From: Bradyrhizobium sp. cir1
Lineage (GTDB): Bacteria; Pseudomonadota; Alphaproteobacteria; Rhizobiales; Xanthobacteraceae
Length of the DNA: 64,000 nt
Assembly (NCBI RefSeq): GCF_014198245.1
Contig: NZ_JACIHE010000029.1
Location: forward strand, 1-64,000
Direction of reading: 5' to 3'
Of the stretch, positions 44,507-52,011 are shown piece after piece (within the stretch, counting starts at the first letter, position 1; each line of letters opens with the position of its first letter). Made by a program: the position numbers and the translations under genes. The notes beneath the pieces are model-generated. The model had not been told where the DNA came from, made no database searches, and saw only the letters and a program-made list of their open reading frames with translations.

Positions 44507-45361
44507 CTAGGATTCCGTCTCCCCCGCCTTCTTCACCGCCTCCGCCAAGCTCGCTTTCGCCGACCCCGGCTTGAGCGGCTGCTGCTGGCTCGCATGCGGC
44601 GCCCAGCCCGAGAGCCAGACGATGTCGAACGTCGCACGGATGCGGCCGTCGGCATCGGCAAAGCGCTCCGCGTAGATTTCGGCCATCCGCAACAGCGTCG
44701 CGCGGCGCGTCGGTGTACGCCGCCGTTCGATCAGCACGTTGGCCGCACCCATGCGGCGAAGATCCTGCATCAGCGCGAACGCATTGCCATAGCGCACCAC
44801 GACGCGGTCGACATCGGTCACCGGCAGCGCAAAGCCAGCCCGCTGCAGCAGCGCGCCGATGTCGCGGAGGTCCGCGAACGGCGCGACGCGCGGCGACACA
44901 CCGCCCTCGCATTCAGCTTCCGCCGCGGCAAACGCCTGCCGTAGCTCGGTCAGGCTGTCGCCGCCGATCATCGCGGCAAGCAGCAAGCCATCCGGTTTGA
45001 GCGCACGGCGGATTTGCGCCAGCACGCCGGGCAGATCGTTGACGAACTGCAGCGCCAGCGCCGAGACGACGAGGTCGAGGCTTTCGGGTGCGAAGGGCAG
45101 TTTTTCCGCGCCGGCCGCGTCGAGCGCGATCCGTTCGATGGAGGGAAGCCGTGTACGTAGGGCCGCGAGACCTTCGCCGGGCGTCCAGAGATCGGCAGGC
45201 GCGTGAAACTCCCGCGTCACCGCTGCCAACCGGTCGGACATGTCCTCGGCGACCCGATCGAGCAGGAAGCTCGCGGCACCTTGCACCCGCGCACGCTGCT
45301 GCCGCGCATGCAGCAAGGCACGATCAAACAGGGCGGGCGGGGATTGCGGGTTCTGGGCCAT
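44507..45361 (-). CDS. SAM-dependent methyltransferase, NDUFAF5/BioC-like
   Basis: A 284-residue class I methyltransferase. The N-terminal FDRALLHARQQRAR is characteristic of the NDUFAF5/BioC-like group. LDLVVSALALQFVNDLPGVL and LLLAAMIGGDSLTELRQAF follow, the latter close to the GGDTLxELR motif of mitochondrial complex I assembly factor NDUFAF5. A role in complex I assembly or hydroxylation is therefore possible, though the bacterial function is not established. ATG at 45361 matches the family start better than GTG 45385. It is divergent from comF across 64 bases. Confidence 0.85.
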   Translation of the reverse strand: MAQNPQSPPALFDRALLHARQQRARVQGAASFLLDRVAEDMSDRLAAVTREFHAPADLWTPGEGLAALRTRLPSIERIALDAAGAEKLPFAPESLDLVVSALALQFVNDLPGVLAQIRRALKPDGLLLAAMIGGDSLTELRQAFAAAEAECEGGVSPRVAPFADLRDIGALLQRAGFALPVTDVDRVVVRYGNAFALMQDLRRMGAANVLIERRRTPTRRATLLRMAEIYAERFADADGRIRATFDIVWLSGWAPHASQQQPLKPGSAKASLAEAVKKAGETES

Positions 45362-45425
45362 GCCGCTGGTTACGCCGATCTCCACGGTTCTGGCAATCCG
45401 CTGCGTGCAGCGCTAGCCTCTTCTC

Positions 45426-46223
45426 ATGGAAGCCGACACTGCCCCTTCCCGTTCCACCTCTGCACCGCTGCGAGCCGCATGGGCCGCGGGCCGCCATGCG
45501 CTGGCGCATGCGGCACGGCTCGCCCTCGACATCGCGCTGCCGACGCTGTGCGTGTCCTGCCGCGAGCCGGTCGATGGCGAGGGCGTCTGTGCGGCGTGCT
45601 GGGCGCGGCTGTCGTTCATCGAACGGCCCTATTGCCCGCGGCTCGGCATTCCCTTCGTCTATGATCCCGGTCCCGACATGCTGTCGATGGAGGCGATCGC
45701 GAGCCCGCCGGCCTACCAGCGGGCGCGCGCGGCGGTGCGCTATGACGATGTCGCGCGCACGCTGGTGCATGCGCTGAAGTATCAGGACCGCACCGATCTG
45801 GCGCCGGCCATGGGGCGCTGGATGGCGCGCGCAGGCAGCGAGCTGCTGACGGGCGCCGACATGCTGGTGCCGGTGCCCCTGCATTGGCGGCGTGCCTGGC
45901 GCCGCCGCTACAACCAGTCCGGAGCGCTGGCACGCATCATCGAACGGCAGAGCGGGGTCAAGGTGCGAGGCGACGTGCTGCGGCGGGTCCGTGCCACCGA
46001 GCAGCAGATCGGCCTGTCGCGGGCCCAGCGCGCCACCAATGTGCAGGGCGCATTCCAGGTATCTCCCGACCGTCAGGCCGAAGTCCAGGGCCGGCGCATC
46101 GTCCTGATCGACGACGTCCTGACCTCAGGTGCGACATTGGATGCCTGCGCGCGCGCCCTGCTGCGCGCCAAGGCAACCCAGGTCGACGTGCTGGTGTTCG
46201 CCCGGGTTGTGGAGGTCAGGTGA
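45426..46223 (+). CDS. ComF family protein (phosphoribosyltransferase-like)
   Basis: A 265-residue protein with an N-terminal Cys pair region (CVSCREPVDGEGVCAACW) likely to bind zinc, followed by a phosphoribosyltransferase fold ending in VLIDDVLTSGATLDAC, the PRPP-binding motif. ComF supports DNA uptake in naturally competent bacteria, but the family is widespread in non-competent ones and its role there is unknown. ATG 45426 opens the gene. Glutaredoxin, nitrilase and DUF1178 genes follow on the same strand. Confidence 0.92.
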   Translation: MEADTAPSRSTSAPLRAAWAAGRHALAHAARLALDIALPTLCVSCREPVDGEGVCAACWARLSFIERPYCPRLGIPFVYDPGPDMLSMEAIASPPAYQRARAAVRYDDVARTLVHALKYQDRTDLAPAMGRWMARAGSELLTGADMLVPVPLHWRRAWRRRYNQSGALARIIERQSGVKVRGDVLRRVRATEQQIGLSRAQRATNVQGAFQVSPDRQAEVQGRRIVLIDDVLTSGATLDACARALLRAKATQVDVLVFARVVEVR

Positions 46224-46270
46224 AGTCCCATATAATTCAATGAATTCATGACATGAAAGCGCCAGACGAG

Positions 46271-46546
46271 ATGACTGTTGCTGTCGAAATCTACACCAGG
46301 CCGGGCTGCGGCTATTGTTCCGCCGCCAAGTCGCTGCTGACCCGCAAGAAAGCGACCTTCACCGAGTTCGACGTCGCCAAGAACCCGTCCTGGCGCCAGG
46401 AGATGTACGGCCGCGTCGGCGAGGGCTCGACCTTCCCGCAGATCTGGATCGGCGGCGCCCATGTCGGCGGCTGCGACGACCTCTACGCGCTCGACCGCGA
46501 AGGCAAGCTCGACGGCCTGCTCGAAAGCGTGAAGGCGGTGTCATGA
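46271..46546 (+). CDS. grxC: Glutaredoxin 3
   Basis: A 91-residue thioredoxin-fold protein that reduces disulfides using glutathione. The active site reads RPGCGYCSAA, with Gly where most dithiol glutaredoxins have Pro (CPYC). The glutathione-binding TFPQIWIGG with its cis-Pro and the GGCDDLYALD segment are intact. ATG 46271 (MTVAVEIYTRPG) gives the family length; ATG 46253 would add six residues. The stop overlaps the next start as ATGA. Confidence 0.94.
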   Translation: MTVAVEIYTRPGCGYCSAAKSLLTRKKATFTEFDVAKNPSWRQEMYGRVGEGSTFPQIWIGGAHVGGCDDLYALDREGKLDGLLESVKAVS

Positions 46547-47421
46547 GCGACAACAGGACCTTCACCGCCGCCATGGTGCAGATGCGCACCGGCCTGATGC
46601 CGGAGCCCAGCCTCGCGCAAGCCACCAGGTTGATCCGGCAGGCCGCGGCGGGCGGCGCCGATTACGTGCAGACGCCCGAAGTCAGCAACATGATGCAGCT
46701 GAACCGCAAGGCGCTGTTCGAGCATCTGCAGAGCGAAGAGGATGACGCCTCGCTGAAGGCGTACCGCGCGCTGGCGGCGGAGCTGAAAATCCACATCCAT
46801 GTCGGCTCGCTGGCACTGCGCTTCTCCGAAGAGAAAGCGGTGAACCGCTCCTTCCTGATCGGGCCCGAGGGCGACGTGCTCGCGAGCTACGATAAGATCC
46901 ACATGTTCGACATCGAGCTGCCGGACGGCGAGAGCTATCGCGAATCCGCCAATTACCAGCCGGGCGAGACCGCCGTGATCTCCGACCTGCCCTGGGGCCG
47001 GGTCGGGCTGACGATCTGCTACGACGTGCGCTTCCCCGCGCTGTACCGCGCGCTGGCCGAGAGCGGCGCCTACTTCATCACCGTGCCCTCCGCCTTTACC
47101 CGCAAGACCGGCGAAGCGCATTGGCACGTGCTGCTGCGCTCACGCGCGATCGAGACCGGGTGCTTCATCTTTGCCGCGGCGCAGGCAGGCACCCACGAGA
47201 ACAAGCGCGAGACCTATGGTCACTCGCTGATCATCGATCCCTGGGGCGAGATCCTCGCAGAAGGCGACGTCGAGCCCGGCATCATCATGGCAAAGATCGA
47301 CCCGGCCAAGGTCGAGACCGCGCGCCGCGCGGTTCCGTCGCTCCAGCACGGCCGCCGCTTCGGTGTCGCCGACCCCAAGGCCGGGCCGGATCATCTGCAC
47401 CTCGTACGGGGATCGGCATGA
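46543..47421 (+). CDS. Carbon-nitrogen hydrolase (nitrilase family, Nit1-like)
   Basis: A 292-residue nitrilase-superfamily enzyme. The Glu-Lys-Cys triad is visible in QTPEVSNM, YDKIHMFDIELP and ICYDVRFPAL. It most resembles the Nit1/YafV-like group that hydrolyses deaminated glutathione, and its position overlapping the glutaredoxin gene by four bases supports a glutathione-related role. The specificity is an inference. It also overlaps the DUF1178 gene by four bases, making a coupled three-gene unit. Confidence 0.93.
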   Translation: MSDNRTFTAAMVQMRTGLMPEPSLAQATRLIRQAAAGGADYVQTPEVSNMMQLNRKALFEHLQSEEDDASLKAYRALAAELKIHIHVGSLALRFSEEKAVNRSFLIGPEGDVLASYDKIHMFDIELPDGESYRESANYQPGETAVISDLPWGRVGLTICYDVRFPALYRALAESGAYFITVPSAFTRKTGEAHWHVLLRSRAIETGCFIFAAAQAGTHENKRETYGHSLIIDPWGEILAEGDVEPGIIMAKIDPAKVETARRAVPSLQHGRRFGVADPKAGPDHLHLVRGSA

Positions 47422-47900
47422 TCCGCTACGCGCTCCACTGCGACCGCAATCACGCCTTCGAAAGTTGGTTCCAGAGCTCGTCGGCCTATGATTCGCAGGT
47501 GAAGCGCAAGCTCGTAACCTGCCCGATCTGCGGCTCGGCAAAGGTCGAGAAGGCGATCATGGCGCCGCGCATCGTCGGCAAGAAGGGCCGCGGGCGCGCG
47601 ACGCCGCCGCCGGAGGCCGCGGCCGCGACCGCGCCCGAGGCTGCGTCGTCAGGACCGACCTCGCTGCTGATGGCGCAGGAGCGCGAGCTGCGCGCCAAGC
47701 TGAAAGAACTGCGCGATCACATCGTCAAGAACGCCGACAATGTCGGCGAGCGTTTTCCGAACGAAGCCCGCGCAATGCATTACGGCGACAAGGAGCACCG
47801 CCCGATCTACGGCGAGGCTTCGCCGGAAGAGGCGAAGTCGCTGATCGACGAAGGCATCGAGGTCTCTCCGCTGCCGACGCTGCCGGAAGATAGGAATTAG
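47418..47900 (+). CDS. DUF1178 family protein
   Basis: A 160-residue protein with the DUF1178 N-terminus MIRYALHCDRNHAFESWFQS and a CPICGS motif, so four Cys/His residues may hold zinc. The middle (GRATPPPEAAAATAPEAASS) is a low-complexity linker. The C-terminal half is helical, with HYGDKEHRPIYGEASPEEAK being conserved. Function is unknown. Its start overlaps the nitrilase stop (ATGA), and its stop overlaps by four bases the stop of the convergent transporter gene. Confidence 0.93.
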   Translation: MIRYALHCDRNHAFESWFQSSSAYDSQVKRKLVTCPICGSAKVEKAIMAPRIVGKKGRGRATPPPEAAAATAPEAASSGPTSLLMAQERELRAKLKELRDHIVKNADNVGERFPNEARAMHYGDKEHRPIYGEASPEEAKSLIDEGIEVSPLPTLPEDRN

Positions 47901-48796
47901 GCTCCCACCAGCACCGCCACGCCGATCACGATCAGCGCGATACCAAGGACCTCGCGCGGCGCGATCGGCTGCTTGAACGAGTAGTAGGCCACGCCTTGCG
48001 CGAACAGCACCTCGATCAGCGCGAGCGTGCGGACATTGGCGGCCGCCGTCAGCGCGAAGGCCAGGAACCAGAACTGCGAGGCGAAGGCGCCCGTGAAGCC
48101 CGCGAGCATCGATGGCCGCCATAGTCCGAGGATTCCCCGCAATATGTCCGGCGCGCGCCAGAGCAGGTAGATCGTCAGCACCAGCGTCTGCACGAACAGG
48201 CCGAGCACCAGCGTGAAGGACGAGGCCGTCACGAACGACACGTTCGGCACGGTGATGATGGCGCCACGAAAGCCGACCGCGGAGAGCGCGAACGCCGCCG
48301 CGGCGACGAGACCGGTGATGGTCGGCTTCAGCTCGACAAAGCCCTTCTCGCCGCCGGGCCGGAGCGCGGTGATGACGACACCGACGGTCGCGATCACGAT
48401 CGCCAGCACCTTCAACCAGGTCAGATGATCGCCGAGGAAGACGAAGCCGAAGATCGCGGTCTGGATCGCCTCGGTCTTGAGGTAGGCCGTGGTCACCACG
48501 AAGGAGCGGTCGTTCATCGCGAGCAGCATCAAGCCGGTCGCGACGATCTGGCTGAGCGCCCCGAGCAGCAACCACGGCCAGAACACGGCCGGCGGCATGC
48601 CGATGTGATCGCCGGTCGCGACCAGCACCGCGCCGAGGAACAGCAGCGAGAACGGGAAGCCGAACAGGAAGCGGATATTGGTCGCGCCCCAGGTCCCCAG
48701 CGGCTTCGTCAGCGACCGCTGCATCGCATTGCGCACGACCTGGCCGAGCGCAGCAATGACGGTGAAGGGAATCCAGAGGCTGGTGACGGTGAGCAT
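47897..48796 (-). CDS. EamA/DMT superfamily transporter
   Basis: A 299-residue inner-membrane protein with about ten hydrophobic segments in two EamA repeats. The first contains LGQVVRNAMQRSLTKPLGTW and the second GFRGAIITVPNVSFVTASSF. The family exports amino acids or other metabolites; the substrate is unknown. ATG 48796 (MLTVTSLWIPFTVI) is preferred over the longer frame to 48838. The last bases overlap the convergent DUF1178 gene. Confidence 0.88.
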   Translation of the reverse strand: MLTVTSLWIPFTVIAALGQVVRNAMQRSLTKPLGTWGATNIRFLFGFPFSLLFLGAVLVATGDHIGMPPAVFWPWLLLGALSQIVATGLMLLAMNDRSFVVTTAYLKTEAIQTAIFGFVFLGDHLTWLKVLAIVIATVGVVITALRPGGEKGFVELKPTITGLVAAAAFALSAVGFRGAIITVPNVSFVTASSFTLVLGLFVQTLVLTIYLLWRAPDILRGILGLWRPSMLAGFTGAFASQFWFLAFALTAAANVRTLALIEVLFAQGVAYYSFKQPIAPREVLGIALIVIGVAVLVGA

Positions 48797-48900
48797 GGGG
48801 GTGGGTTGGGCAGGAAAGAATTCGCGACCAACGTGCAAGCTGCAACCCGCGCGGTCAACCGGGGGGATGTCATGGGAGCGATGCTCTCGCTACAAACACC

Positions 48901-48950
48901 GCCGTCGTCCTGGACAAGCGAAGCGCAGATCCAGGACCCATTACCCCAGA
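48901..48950. repeat. Family B repeat, half copy
   Basis: gtcgtcctggacaagcgaag with gatccaggacccattacccc represents only one arm of the family B element; no complementary arm follows before the ubiG stop at 48999. Confidence 0.75.
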
Positions 48951-48998
48951 GAGTAGCTTGGCGAAGACTGGCAGCGGAGCCCTACAAGCTGCGTCCCC

Positions 48999-49769
48999 TC
49001 ACACCATTCCCTCCGCCACCACCATGTAGTTCACGTCCATATCCGACGAGAGGGTCCATTTGTCCGCGAAGGGTGAGTAGACGACGCCGGTCTGCTCGGT
49101 GATGACGAGGCGGTTGTCGAGGAGATATTTGGTCAGTTCGTCGGGCGTGACGAACTTGTTCCACTCATGCGTGCCGCGCGGCAGCCAGCGCAGGACGTAT
49201 TCGGCGCCGACGATGGCGAGCGCGAAGCTCTTCCAGTTCCGGTTCAGCGTCGAGACCACCATCAACCCGTTCGGCTTCAGCATTGAGGCGCAGCGCTTCA
49301 GGAACATGCCGACGTCGGTGACGTGCTCGACCACCTCCATCGCCAACACGATGTCGAAGCGCTCGCGCGGGTCGATCTCCTCCACCGTGGTGCAGCGATA
49401 GTCGATCGATAGATGGCTCTTGTCGGCATGCAGCTTCGCCGCTGCGATGTTGCTCACCGAGGGATCGACGCCGATGACCTGCGCGCCCAGCCGCGCCAGC
49501 GGCTCGCAGAGCAGGCCGGCGCCGCAGCCGATGTCGAGCACGCGCAGGCCGCCGAGGCAGTTGAGGCTGCGCACGTTGCGCTCGAACTTGCGGCAGGCGG
49601 CGTCGCGGATATAGCCGAGCCGCAGCGGGTTGATCCGGTGCAGCGGCGCCATCTTGCCCTTGGGGTCCCACCACTCCGCCGAGAGCTTCGAAAATTTCGC
49701 GATCTCGGCGGCATCGACGGTCGAGCCCGGCTGGGCGGTGGCGGTTGAAGTATTTTGCTGCATGCTCAT
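48999..49769 (-). CDS. ubiG: Ubiquinone biosynthesis O-methyltransferase UbiG
   Basis: A 256-residue SAM-dependent methyltransferase performing the two O-methylations of ubiquinone synthesis. It has the UbiG hallmark FSKLSAEWWDPKGKMAPLHR near the N-terminus and the SAM-binding LRVLDIGCGAGLLCEPLARL, then FDIVLAMEVVEHV and MVVSTLNRNWKSF. ATG 49769 or 49763 may be used. The PH-domain gene is 14 bases upstream on the same strand, so the two probably share a transcript. lysC is divergent. Confidence 0.97.
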   Translation of the reverse strand: MSMQQNTSTATAQPGSTVDAAEIAKFSKLSAEWWDPKGKMAPLHRINPLRLGYIRDAACRKFERNVRSLNCLGGLRVLDIGCGAGLLCEPLARLGAQVIGVDPSVSNIAAAKLHADKSHLSIDYRCTTVEEIDPRERFDIVLAMEVVEHVTDVGMFLKRCASMLKPNGLMVVSTLNRNWKSFALAIVGAEYVLRWLPRGTHEWNKFVTPDELTKYLLDNRLVITEQTGVVYSPFADKWTLSSDMDVNYMVVAEGMV

Positions 49770-49783
49770 GGTTACGCGCGGTC

Positions 49784-50251
49784 CTACCGCGTGGTGATCG
49801 AACTACGGAAGGCGAGCGGCGAGGCGATGGTCTTGATCGTCTCGATCCCCTCGCCGACGCCGCGAATCGTCACGTCGCCGTAGTTGAGAATACGTCCAAG
49901 GATGGTCTGATCGACATCGACGCTCTCGACCTTGTCCAGCGCCATCTCGAAGGTGCGGCGTTTGATGAAGCCGGTCTTGTGCACGACCCGCAAGTTGGTG
50001 ACGTCCGTCTCGGTGGTGAAGCGATGGAACCAGCCCTTGAGGGTCCAATACAACGCCGCCAGAGCCACGAGGCCCGCAGCGACGAGGCAAAGCAAAACAA
50101 GCCCCTCGGCGGTGGCCTGCCGGGACAGGAGGAACAGGACCAGCGCCACGATCCAGGCCACAATCGCCGGGAAATAGAAGATCCAGTGCGCATTGGTCGA
50201 ATACAGCACCCGCTCGCCCGGCTGCAGGATCTCGTCGATATAGCGCGCCAT
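49784..50251 (-). CDS. Membrane-anchored PH domain protein (YdbT/bPH2 type)
   Basis: A 155-residue protein: a short cytoplasmic start (MARYIDEILQPGERVLYSTN), two membrane segments near residues 26-44 and 51-70, then a bacterial pleckstrin-homology domain with TTETDVTNLRVVHKTGFIKR and LDKVESVDVDQTILGRILNY. Function is unknown. ATG 50251 is the natural start; the frame to 50347 is longer but implausible. It is first in a unit with ubiG and divergent from lysC over 149 bases. Confidence 0.9.
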   Translation of the reverse strand: MARYIDEILQPGERVLYSTNAHWIFYFPAIVAWIVALVLFLLSRQATAEGLVLLCLVAAGLVALAALYWTLKGWFHRFTTETDVTNLRVVHKTGFIKRRTFEMALDKVESVDVDQTILGRILNYGDVTIRGVGEGIETIKTIASPLAFRSSITTR

Positions 50252-50400
50252 GATCTCGGTTAACCCACTCCCCGCCATGCCCCCGCAGGAACCCGCTTGC
50301 CCCCGGCCCCGCCGCTCTGTATACGCGCGGTCGGTGTCCGCAGGCACCCGTCAGGTGCGGGTCACCATACTGATCCTTATGAGGGAATGCACGCGTCGTC

Positions 50401-51657
50401 ATGAGCCGCCTCGTGATGAAATTCGGCGGCACATCCGTCGCCAACATCGAACGCATCCGCAACGTCGCACGCCATGTGAAGCGTGAGGTCGACGCCGGCC
50501 ATGAGGTGGCCGTGGTCGTCTCGGCGATGTCGGGCAAGACCAACGAGCTGGTGGCCTGGTGCACCGAGGCCTCGCCGATGCACGATGCGCGCGAATACGA
50601 CGCCGTCGTCGCCTCGGGCGAGCAAGTCACGTCCGGCCTGCTTGCCATCGTGCTGCAGGGCATGGGCATCCAGGCCCGCTCCTGGCAGGGCTGGCAGATC
50701 CCGATCAAGACCAGCGACGCCCATGCCTCGGCCCGGATCGAGGACATCGACGGCAGCGAGATCATCAAGCGCTTCCAGGAGCGCAAGGAGGTCGCCGTCA
50801 TCGCCGGCTTCCAGGGCATCAACCCCGAGACGGGCCGCATCACCACGCTCGGCCGCGGCGGCTCGGACACCTCGGCCGTGGCGGTCGCCGCAGCCGTCAA
50901 GGCGGACCGCTGCGACATCTATACCGACGTCGATGGCGTCTACACCACCGACCCGCGAATCGTGCCGAAAGCCAAAAGGCTTGATAAGATCGCATTCGAG
51001 GACATGCTGGAACTGGCCTCGCAGGGCGCAAAAGTGCTCCAGGTCCGCTCGGTGGAACTCGGCATGGTCCACAACATGCCGATCTTCGTCCGCTCGAGCT
51101 TCGACAAGCCCGAGGATATCGACCCGCATGCCAACCAGCCGCCCGGCACGCTGATCTGCGGCGAGGAGGAGATCATGGAGAACCACGTCGTCACCGGTAT
51201 CGCCTTTTCGAAGGACGAGGCCCAGATCTCGGTGCGCCAGATCGAAGACAAGCCGGGCGTTGCGGCCTCGATCTTCGGCCCGCTGGCGGAAGCCAACATC
51301 AACGTCGACATGATCGTGCAGAACGTCTCCGAGGACGGCAAGACCACCGACCTCACCTTCACGGTGCCGGCCGCCGACTACACCCGCGCCAAGGACACGA
51401 TTACCGCTGCCAAGGCCAAGATCGGCTATGCCCGGCTCGATACCGCCACCGACGTCGCAAAGATCTCGGTGATCGGCAGCGGCATGCGCAGCCACGCCGG
51501 TGTCGCCGCCCAGGCGTTCTCGGCCCTCGCGGGGCGGAATATCAACATCCGTGCCATTACAACCTCCGAGATCAAATTCTCGGTATTGATCGACACCGCC
51601 TATACCGAGCTGGCGGTGCGCACCCTGCATACGCTCTACGGCCTCGATCAGACCTAA
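50401..51657 (+). CDS. lysC: Aspartate kinase
   Basis: A 418-residue enzyme that phosphorylates aspartate, the first step to lysine, threonine and methionine. The kinase domain begins MKFGGTSVANIERIRNVARH and includes RGGSDTSAVAVAAAVKADRC and YTDVDGVYTTDPRIV. Two C-terminal ACT domains (about residues 265-340 and 345-418, for example GVAASIFGPLAEANINVDMI) mediate amino-acid feedback. ATG 50401 is natural. The length matches the alpha/beta-type LysC, which often also makes the beta fragment from an internal start. Confidence 0.98.
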   Translation: MSRLVMKFGGTSVANIERIRNVARHVKREVDAGHEVAVVVSAMSGKTNELVAWCTEASPMHDAREYDAVVASGEQVTSGLLAIVLQGMGIQARSWQGWQIPIKTSDAHASARIEDIDGSEIIKRFQERKEVAVIAGFQGINPETGRITTLGRGGSDTSAVAVAAAVKADRCDIYTDVDGVYTTDPRIVPKAKRLDKIAFEDMLELASQGAKVLQVRSVELGMVHNMPIFVRSSFDKPEDIDPHANQPPGTLICGEEEIMENHVVTGIAFSKDEAQISVRQIEDKPGVAASIFGPLAEANINVDMIVQNVSEDGKTTDLTFTVPAADYTRAKDTITAAKAKIGYARLDTATDVAKISVIGSGMRSHAGVAAQAFSALAGRNINIRAITTSEIKFSVLIDTAYTELAVRTLHTLYGLDQT

Positions 51658-51658
51658 A

Positions 51659-51740
51659 GCGCGACCCGTCGTCGCGCTTCAGATTGTCGTTTGAGCATGG
51701 TCTTTCCGGAAAACCGCTTCGCACTTTTCCGGACCATGCT
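51659..51740. repeat. Hairpin plus family E repeat after lysC
   Basis: Just past the lysC stop, gcgcgac / gtcgcgc forms a short stem (51659-51679). It is followed by the family E element 51694-51740 (agcatggtc / gaccatgct arms around tttccggaaa), related to 8207-8254. These probably mark the lysC 3' end. Confidence 0.8.
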
Positions 51741-51769
51741 TAGGCTAATTTTCTCTTAGCGGTCGCAGC

Positions 51770-51799
51770 AAACGCGAAGGTGTACACACCTTCGCGTTT
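51770..51799. promoter_or_regulatory. 14-bp perfect inverted repeat upstream of ptsP
   Basis: aaacgcgaaggtgt and acaccttcgcgttt are perfect complements separated by two bases. A second inverted repeat, gttttgc / gcaaaac with a 3-base spacer, follows at 51807-51823. There is no T-run after the first, so an operator or processing structure in the leader region of ptsP (start 52012) is more likely than a terminator. The remaining 190 bases to ptsP hold no gene. Confidence 0.55.
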
Positions 51800-52011
51800 G
51801 GCAGGCGTTTTGCTTGGCAAAACAAGCCCCAATTCGCTATACGCGGACAGGGTGGGCTGCCGGAAACTGTGCCCCAGTTCAGGCGGTGCTGATTCGGCTC
51901 CGGCAACCGCCCGGGGCCGGCGCCGGACGAGCAAATTTGTTGTTTTTCTGGATTTCGGGCGAGCCGCCGCGGGCCCTTTCGGCCCTGGCAGACGGAGGAG
52001 ATTGACGGTAC

